Assembly (NCBI RefSeq): GCF_014650035.1
Contig: NZ_BMUE01000001.1
Coordinates: 186,001-250,000 of the forward strand
DNA length: 64,000 bases
Source: Streptomyces lucensis JCM 4490
Lineage (GTDB): Bacteria > Actinomycetota > Actinomycetes > Streptomycetales > Streptomycetaceae
Reading direction: 5' to 3'
Position 1 is the first letter of the stretch. Each line of letters begins with the position of its first letter. The notes below the pieces were generated by a model that had not been told where the DNA came from, did no database searches, and saw nothing but the letters and a program-made list of their open reading frames with translations. The position numbers and the translations under genes were made by a program. Shown here in pieces: positions 58,680-64,000 of the stretch.

Positions 58680-59033
58680 ATGGACGTACTCATCCATCTC
58701 TTCGTCGGCCTGCACATCATCGGCATCGCCGCACTGCTCGGCGGTTTCCTCACCCAGATGAGGGCGATGGGCCAGGGCACCGCGCGCTTCGTGCCCGCCA
58801 TGCTCCACGGCGCCGTGACCATGCTGGTCACCGGGGTGGTGCTGGTCGGCCTCAACCAGGCCGACGGCGGCCACGTCAACAACATCAAGATCGGCGTGAA
58901 GCTGGCGCTGCTGATCGTGATCCTCGGGCTGGTTTACGTGAAGCGTGACGAGGAGCGGGTCGACAAGCGGCTCTTCGGGCTGGTCGGTCTGCTGACCATG
59001 GCGAACATCTTCATCGCCGTCCTCTGGACGTGA
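58680..59033 (+). CDS. Small membrane protein, unknown function
   Basis: A 117-residue protein with about four hydrophobic helices: VLIHLFVGLHIIGIAALLGG, MLHGAVTMLVTGVVLVGL, GVKLALLIVILGLVYV and LVGLLTMANIFIAVLW. It resembles uncharacterised integral membrane proteins next to P60 genes in Streptomyces. Upstream in-frame extension is not membrane-like; ATG 58680 chosen. Confidence 0.8.
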   Translation: MDVLIHLFVGLHIIGIAALLGGFLTQMRAMGQGTARFVPAMLHGAVTMLVTGVVLVGLNQADGGHVNNIKIGVKLALLIVILGLVYVKRDEERVDKRLFGLVGLLTMANIFIAVLWT

Positions 59034-59210
59034 CGTCCGCTCCGCCCCGCCGCCCGGGGCGGTCCGCGGACACGGCGCCGGCGGCGGTCGCCGGCCACGC
59101 CGCCACGGCCGTTCGCGGGGGCACGCGCGCGTGGTGGGCGAAAACGCCGCTACGCGCGTAGCTCCCGGCGGCCGGCCGTGACGGTCCTAGGCGGGACGGG
59201 TGGCGGCCGG

Positions 59211-60500
59211 TCAGACCGGGCGCACCACGCCGTGAACGATCGACGCGTCGCCGTGGTGAACGGGCTCCTCGCGGACGTACGCGCCGGGCTCCGGGGCGTG
59301 GATCATCATTCCGCCGCCCGTGCAGAGGCCGACGTGACTGCTGTCGTCGTGGAAGAAGACCAGGTCGCCGGCGCGCGCCTCGTCGAGCGGGACCGGGGTG
59401 CCCACGGCGGCCTGATCCCGGGCGCTGCGCGGGAGGAAGACGCCTGCGGCCTTCCAGGCGGCCTGGGTCAGGCCGGAGCAGTCGTAGGAGCCGGGGCCGG
59501 TGGCACCCTTCACGTACGGCTTGCCGATCTGGGCCCGGGCGAAGGCGATCGCCTTCTCGGCCTTGCTGACCTGCGCCGAGCGCTGCTGCTCGTTCGCCTG
59601 CTGCTCGTACCCCTGCGGCTCCTCGTAGGTCTGCGGCTCCTCGTAGCCTTGGGGCTCCTCATAGGCTTGGGGCTCGTACGCCTGAGGTGCGTACGTCTGC
59701 GTCTCGTACGCCTGCGGTTCCTGCGCCCGGGACGCGTACGTCTGCGCTTCGTACGCCTGCGGCTCGCGCGCCTGGGGCGCGTACGCCTGCGCACCGGGCT
59801 CCGTCCGGCGCGGCCGCCCCGGCGCGGCCGGTCGTCCGCGCTCCTGGGCGGTGAGCCGGGACAGCTGCTCGCGCGCGGTGGCGAGCTTGCGCTGGACCGA
59901 GGCCTTCGCCGCCTTCACGTCGTAGGGCGCGGCGGACGGCGTCTGCGGGACGGACGGCGTCTGCGGGACGGAGGGCGCCTGCGGGACGGAGGGCGCATGC
60001 GGGACGGAGGGCGCCTGCGGGACGGACGGCGCCTGCGGGACGGACGGCGCCTGCGGGCTCTTCGCGGCCTTGCCCCGCTCCGCCGTGTCCTTCACGCGCG
60101 AGGCCAGCCGGTTCATCACTCTGCTCTGGGCGAAGTGGTCCTGAGGGAATTCCTCGAGGAGGGAAGCGCCGGTGTCCGGGGCGGACGTGAACGGCGTCCA
60201 CCCTTCCCGGGCCTTGGCGAGCAGCCCCGCCCGCCGGGCCTCCTCCTGGCGCAGGTCCTCGATGCGCCCCCGCTGTCTGGCCGCCGGTTCGTCGTCCGGC
60301 GTCGAGTCGGCCTGGCGGTAGAACTCGTCGATCTTCTTCTCTATCTCCTCCAGGCTCGGCCTGCCGTCCCCGGTGGGGGCGGCGGCCTCGGCCGTCTGGG
60401 ACAGGACGGCCACGGAGGTGAAGGCTGCGGTGGCGAGGGCGGGGCCGCGCAGGCCCGGTCCACGGGTGCCGACGGGGCGCGGCTTGCGGTGCGACGCCAA
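59211..60500 (-). CDS. Secreted NlpC/P60 peptidoglycan hydrolase B
   Basis: A 429-residue protein with a TTG start (SHRKPRPVGTRGPG) behind GGAAGGAG, and a signal segment ending SQTAEA. The middle holds seven PSVPQ-type repeats and a Tyr/Gln/Pro/Glu-rich stretch. The C-terminal P60 domain has Cys341 (YDCSGLTQAAW) and histidines in SSHVGLC and MIHAP. A c-di-AMP riboswitch lies directly upstream, tying expression to wall and osmotic state. Confidence 0.9.
   Translation of the reverse strand: MASHRKPRPVGTRGPGLRGPALATAAFTSVAVLSQTAEAAAPTGDGRPSLEEIEKKIDEFYRQADSTPDDEPAARQRGRIEDLRQEEARRAGLLAKAREGWTPFTSAPDTGASLLEEFPQDHFAQSRVMNRLASRVKDTAERGKAAKSPQAPSVPQAPSVPQAPSVPHAPSVPQAPSVPQTPSVPQTPSAAPYDVKAAKASVQRKLATAREQLSRLTAQERGRPAAPGRPRRTEPGAQAYAPQAREPQAYEAQTYASRAQEPQAYETQTYAPQAYEPQAYEEPQGYEEPQTYEEPQGYEQQANEQQRSAQVSKAEKAIAFARAQIGKPYVKGATGPGSYDCSGLTQAAWKAAGVFLPRSARDQAAVGTPVPLDEARAGDLVFFHDDSSHVGLCTGGGMMIHAPEPGAYVREEPVHHGDASIVHGVVRPV
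59585..59800. repeat. Tyr/Gln/Pro/Glu-rich coding repeats in P60 B
   Basis: Degenerate repeats encoding units such as EPQAYE, QTYAPQ and EEPQGYEEPQ inside the linker of the P60 B gene. The DNA repeats CCTGCGG and CGTACG words. Likely variable in length between strains. Confidence 0.7.
59932..60057. repeat. Seven 18-bp coding repeats in P60 B
   Basis: Seven head-to-tail 18-base units based on GACGGACGGCGCCTGCGG, each encoding a PSVPQ(A/T)-type hexapeptide on the minus strand. They form a proline-rich linker between the N-terminal helices and the P60 domain. Confidence 0.85.
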
Positions 60501-60514
60501 GGCTGGCGACTCCT

Positions 60515-60660
60515 TCCAACGTGCCGCCTACCGGGTTAGCTGTCGGGTTCGGGCGGGTGGTTCGGAAGGGTTGCCCTACGGCGTCGTCCCGGGCGGGAGT
60601 CGGCCGATTCACCCCAGGATCGGTGGGTCCCCGGCTCCGGGCGCCGTGCGGGCACGCCGG
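60515..60660 (-). promoter_or_regulatory. c-di-AMP riboswitch (ydaO-yuaA class)
   Basis: The minus strand carries the conserved blocks in order: GGGGACCCA (60624-60632), TGGGGTGAATC (60606-60616), AGGGCAA (60571-60577), then CCGAACCCGACAGCTAACC (60534-60552) and GGTAGGCG. This matches the ydaO aptamer, which switches genes off when c-di-AMP binds. It ends about 15 bases before the TTG of the P60 B gene, so the expression platform must be very short or act on the RBS. Confidence 0.92.
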
Positions 60661-60961
60661 ACTCGGCGGAGGCCGCGCGGCCCGGCGACGTTCGCCGGAG
60701 AAAGGTCGTGCGGCCTGACGGCAACCTAGCCAATTCGTGTGTCTCCTGTGAAGGTTGGTGCGAGGTATGTCCGATACATTTCTGTGACCTGGGGCATGTT
60801 TCACGCCGTGGTGACCAGGTGCTTTCGCAGCGTGAGGGCTCGATCGCCCCCACGGGGCGCAGTCCGCGCCACCGGGTCCGCGGCCGGTGCGGGCGCTGTC
60901 CGCCGGCCAGTTTCGGGGACGGCGACCGGTTGTCGGTGGGGCACCCTAGACTCGTAGAGCG

Positions 60962-63442
60962 ATGAGCAGCCTCTTTGACGACAGCTTCCTGGCGGACCTC
61001 CGGCCCCCTCGCGGGCACGACGAGGAGCCCCCGCCGCCGCCCGAGGACGATCACGCTCCGGAGCCGGTTCCGGACGATCTGTTCGGCGGGAAGTTCGACG
61101 TACCGCCGGACCGGGACGCCCACTACCGCGACGGGGCCCCGCGCCCCGTGCTCGACGCGGCGGCCCTGCTGGAGGGGCTGAACGACAACCAGCGTGCCGC
61201 GGTCGTGCACGCCGGCTCCCCGCTGCTCATCGTGGCCGGCGCCGGCTCCGGCAAGACCCGCGTGCTCACCCACCGCATCGCCCACCTGCTCGCCGAGCGG
61301 AACGTGCACCCGGGCCAGATCCTCGCGATCACCTTCACCAACAAGGCCGCGGGCGAGATGAAGGAGCGCGTGGAGCAGCTCGTCGGCCCGCGCGCCGGCG
61401 CGATGTGGGTGATGACCTTCCACAGCGCGTGCGTGCGCATCCTGCGCCGGGAGTCGAAGAAGCTCGGCTTCACGTCGTCGTTCTCGATCTACGACGCCGC
61501 CGACAGCAAGCGCCTGATGGCCCTGGTCTGCCGCGACCTGGACCTCGACCCCAAGCGCTTCCCGCCCAAGTCCTTCAGCGCCAAGATCAGCAACCTCAAG
61601 AACGAGCTGATCGACGAGGAGGACTTCGCCGCCCAGGCCACCGACGGCTTCGAGAAGACCCTCGCCCAGGCCTACGCGCTGTACCAGTCGCGGCTGCGCG
61701 AGGCGAACGCGCTCGACTTCGACGACCTGATCATGACGACGGTCAACCTGCTGCGCGCCTTCCCGGACGTCGCCGAGCACTACCGCCGCCGCTTCCGGCA
61801 CGTCCTGGTCGACGAGTACCAGGACACCAACCACGCGCAGTACGCGCTCGTGCGGGAACTCGTCGGCACGGCGGACCACCCGGTCGACGTCCCGCCCGGC
61901 GAGTACGACGTCCCGCCCGCCGAACTCTGCGTGGTGGGCGACGCCGACCAGTCGATCTACGCCTTCCGCGGCGCGACGATCCGCAACATCCTCCAGTTCG
62001 AGGAGGACTACCCCGACGCGACGACGATCCTGCTGGAGCAGAACTACCGCTCCACGCAGACCATCCTGTCCGCCGCCAACGCGGTCATCGAGCGCAACGA
62101 GTCCCGCCGCCCGAAGAACCTGTGGACCAACGCCGGTCAGGGCGCGCGGATCGCCGGCTACGTCGCCGACACCGAGCACGACGAGGCCCAGTTCGTCGCC
62201 GACGAGATAGACCGCCTGGTCGACGCGGGCGACGCCAAGGCCGGTGACGTGGCCGTCTTCTACCGCACCAACGCCCAGTCCCGTGTCTTCGAAGAGGTCT
62301 TCATCCGCGTCGGCCTGCCCTACAAGGTCGTCGGCGGCGTCCGCTTCTACGAGCGCAAGGAGGTCCGGGACGTCCTCGCCTACCTGCGCGTCCTCGCCAA
62401 CCCCGAGGACTCGGTGCCGCTGCGCCGCATCCTCAACGTGCCCAAGCGGGGCATCGGCGAGCGCGCCGAGGCGATGATCGACGCCCTCGCCCAGCGGGAG
62501 AAGATCAGTTTCCCGCAGGCGCTCAGGCGCGTCGACGAGGCGTACGGCATGGCCGCCCGCTCCACCAACGCCGTCAAGCGGTTCAACACGCTGATGGAGG
62601 ACCTGCGGACCATCGCGGAGTCCGGCGCCGGACCGGCGACGGTACTGGAGGCCATACTCGAACGCACCGGTTACCTGGCCGAGCTGCAGAACTCCACCGA
62701 CCCGCAGGACGAGACCCGCATCGAGAACCTCCAGGAACTCGCGGCCGTGGCCCTGGAGTTCGAGCAGGAGCGCGGGGAGGACGAGCAGGGCACGCTCGCG
62801 GACTTCCTGGAGCAGGTCGCCCTGGTCGCCGACTCGGACCAGATCCCGGAGGAGGGGGAGGGCGACGGCGTCATCACGCTGATGACCCTGCACACCGCCA
62901 AGGGCCTCGAGTTCCCGGTCGTCTTCCTGACGGGCATGGAGGACGGCGTCTTCCCGCACATGCGCGCCCTCGGCCAGGCGAAGGAGCTGGAGGAGGAGCG
63001 GCGCCTGGCGTACGTGGGCATCACGCGCGCCCGGGAGCGGCTCTACCTCACCCGGTCGTCGATGCGCAGCGCCTGGGGCCAGCCGTCGTACAACCCGCCC
63101 TCCCGCTTCCTGGAGGAGATCCCGGCCACCCACATGGAGTGGAAGCGGACGGGTGCGGCCGCGCCGGTGTCCTCCGGGCCGGCCTCCGGGATCGCGTCCT
63201 CGCTGTCCTCGGCCCGCTCGCGTTCCTCGGCGTCGGGCGCGGCCGGGTTCGCCACGCGGCGCACCACCGAGAAGCCGGTGCCGGCGCTGGCCGTCGGGGA
63301 CCGGGTCACCCATGACCAGTTCGGGCTCGGCACGGTCGTCGCCGTGAAGGGCACGGGCGCGAACGCGGAGGCGACGATCGACTTCGGCGACACCAAGCCG
63401 AAGCGGCTGCTGCTGCGGTACGCGCCGGTGGAGAAGCTGTAG
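60962..63442 (+). CDS. pcrA: ATP-dependent DNA helicase PcrA/UvrD
   Basis: An 826-residue SF1A helicase. Motif I AGAGSGKTRVLTHR near residue 94, motif II VDEYQDTNHAQ, motif III VVGDADQSIYAFRGA, QNYRSTQTI, motif V TLHTAKGLEFPVVF and motif VI YVGITRARERLYL. The N-terminus adds ~60 acidic/Pro residues; the C-terminal Tudor-like segment (HDQFGLGTVVAV, IDFGDTKPKRLL) contacts RNA polymerase in other PcrA proteins. Roles in nucleotide excision repair and rolling-circle replication are known for the family. Confidence 0.96.
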   Translation: MSSLFDDSFLADLRPPRGHDEEPPPPPEDDHAPEPVPDDLFGGKFDVPPDRDAHYRDGAPRPVLDAAALLEGLNDNQRAAVVHAGSPLLIVAGAGSGKTRVLTHRIAHLLAERNVHPGQILAITFTNKAAGEMKERVEQLVGPRAGAMWVMTFHSACVRILRRESKKLGFTSSFSIYDAADSKRLMALVCRDLDLDPKRFPPKSFSAKISNLKNELIDEEDFAAQATDGFEKTLAQAYALYQSRLREANALDFDDLIMTTVNLLRAFPDVAEHYRRRFRHVLVDEYQDTNHAQYALVRELVGTADHPVDVPPGEYDVPPAELCVVGDADQSIYAFRGATIRNILQFEEDYPDATTILLEQNYRSTQTILSAANAVIERNESRRPKNLWTNAGQGARIAGYVADTEHDEAQFVADEIDRLVDAGDAKAGDVAVFYRTNAQSRVFEEVFIRVGLPYKVVGGVRFYERKEVRDVLAYLRVLANPEDSVPLRRILNVPKRGIGERAEAMIDALAQREKISFPQALRRVDEAYGMAARSTNAVKRFNTLMEDLRTIAESGAGPATVLEAILERTGYLAELQNSTDPQDETRIENLQELAAVALEFEQERGEDEQGTLADFLEQVALVADSDQIPEEGEGDGVITLMTLHTAKGLEFPVVFLTGMEDGVFPHMRALGQAKELEEERRLAYVGITRARERLYLTRSSMRSAWGQPSYNPPSRFLEEIPATHMEWKRTGAAAPVSSGPASGIASSLSSARSRSSASGAAGFATRRTTEKPVPALAVGDRVTHDQFGLGTVVAVKGTGANAEATIDFGDTKPKRLLLRYAPVEKL

Positions 63443-63459
63443 CGGAGGGCACGGGGGAG

Positions 63460-63478
63460 CCGGGGGCGCGGCCCCCGG
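63460..63478. terminator. Hairpin between convergent genes
   Basis: CCGGGGGC, loop GCG, GCCCCCGG between the ends of pcrA and the M23 gene. No T-tract; the GGGGGCGCGGCCCCC core is a frequent Streptomyces intergenic hairpin. Confidence 0.6.
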
Positions 63479-63494
63479 GTCCCGCACCGGGGCC

Positions 63495-64000
63495 CTACGT
63501 CGGGTCGATCCCGTGGCTGCGCAGCCACGGCAGTGGGTCTATGGCCGACCCGCCCGCCGGCCGCACCTCGAAGTGCAGGTGCGGTCCGGTGGAGTTGCCG
63601 GAGTTGCCGGAGTAGGCGACGGGATCGCCGGCCTTGACGGTCGCGCCGGAGGCCACGCGGTAGCTGGACAGGTGGCAGTACCAGGTCTCGGTGCCGTCCT
63701 TGGCCGTCACGATCAGCATGTTGCCGTAGGCGCTGTTCCACTTGGTGGTGACGGTGCCGTCGGTGGCGGCCATCACCGTGGTGCCGTAGGAGACGGGGAA
63801 GTCGATGCCGGTGTGCACCGACATCCAGTTGACGCCCGCCTGGCCGAAGTAGGCGCTGAGCCCCCGCTGCGCGACCGGCAGCATGAACTTGGGGCGCAGC
63901 CGCTCCTTGAGCGCGGCCGCGGCGGCGGCCTTCTTCTTCTCCAGCGCCTGCTGCGTCTTGAGGTCGATCCGCTCCTGGGTGCGGCTCGCCCGGTCGGCGA
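63495..64000 (-). CDS. M23-family metallopeptidase, C-terminal part (partial)
   Basis: The frame is open to the window edge, so the 5' end is missing; about 167 residues are visible. First a Lys/Ala/Gln-rich helical segment (RTQERIDLKTQQALEKKKA), then the LytM/M23 domain with HTGIDF (zinc His and Asp), WYCHLSSY and GPHLHFEVRP (zinc His). Expected secreted peptidoglycan endopeptidase. Together with the two P60 genes it makes a cell-wall hydrolase group around pcrA. Confidence 0.9.
   Translation of the reverse strand, partial: ADRASRTQERIDLKTQQALEKKKAAAAAALKERLRPKFMLPVAQRGLSAYFGQAGVNWMSVHTGIDFPVSYGTTVMAATDGTVTTKWNSAYGNMLIVTAKDGTETWYCHLSSYRVASGATVKAGDPVAYSGNSGNSTGPHLHFEVRPAGGSAIDPLPWLRSHGIDPT

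Noticed and set aside
60536..63487. Minus-strand open frame of 983 codons
   Set aside because: It is antisense to pcrA and crosses the riboswitch; composition is typical of a GC shadow.

Overview
This is a contiguous piece of a Streptomyces chromosome. It is very GC-rich, with third codon positions almost always G or C and frequent GTG starts, and it carries genus markers: whiD and bldM, groES-groEL1 behind CIRCE operators, a c-di-AMP (ydaO-type) riboswitch in front of an NlpC/P60 gene, and an ECF42-type sigma factor beside a DGPF protein. Gene order resembles, from memory, the S. coelicolor block around groEL1-whiD-bldM-guaB-guaA. The backbone alr-tsaE-tsaB-rimI-tsaD-groES-groEL-whiB-sigma-guaB-guaB3-GMC oxidoreductase-guaA is also the order around sigD/guaB2 in Mycobacterium. 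This is therefore core chromosome, not a mobile island: I see no integrase, transposase, prophage or CRISPR array.

Layout. 1-7.5 kb: end of a cystathionine beta-synthase, an SDR, acpS, the NAD(P)HX repair enzyme, a short tandem-repeat patch, alr, a hydrolase and tsaE. 7.5-10.8 kb: a pseudo L,D-transpeptidase, then tsaB-rimI-tsaD. 10.75-10.95 kb: a self-contained unit of promoter, unusual glycine tRNA and terminator. 11-18 kb: LacI regulator, DGPF/ECF42 pair, Uma2 protein, THUMP-like methyltransferase and two tandem polysaccharide deacetylase lipoproteins. 18-24 kb: groES-groEL1 with two CIRCE sites, then small metabolic genes and a LysR regulator. 23.8-26.7 kb: developmental genes whiD and bldM (with a sigma-BldN-type promoter), a long imperfect inverted repeat, and an ECF sigma factor. 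26.8-33.7 kb: guaB, guaB3, a membrane protein, a 19-copy GCCGTA microsatellite, a nucleotide-sugar dehydrogenase homologue lacking its cysteine, and glpD. 34.2-42.8 kb: four consecutive receptor Ser/Thr kinase genes, one a clear pseudokinase. 43.1-49.3 kb: semialdehyde dehydrogenase, GMC oxidoreductase, chorismate mutase (apparently under a Phe/Tyr leader-peptide attenuator) and guaA. 49.3-56.8 kb: small enzymes, membrane proteins and a PspC two-component locus. 56.8-64 kb: a frameshifted ATPase remnant, two NlpC/P60 hydrolases, pcrA and the end of an M23 peptidase gene.

How it fits together. Several units converge on the cell envelope: Alr makes D-Ala; the P60, M23 and transpeptidase-like proteins act on peptidoglycan; and the odd tRNA-Gly could donate the glycine bridge of Streptomyces peptidoglycan (inference). 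TsaE/TsaB/TsaD build tRNA t6A; GuaB/GuaA make GMP; WhiD/BldM run sporulation. The observations I rate highest are the tRNA-Gly unit, the chorismate mutase attenuator, and the kinase/pseudokinase array with a shared, non-PASTA extracellular domain.
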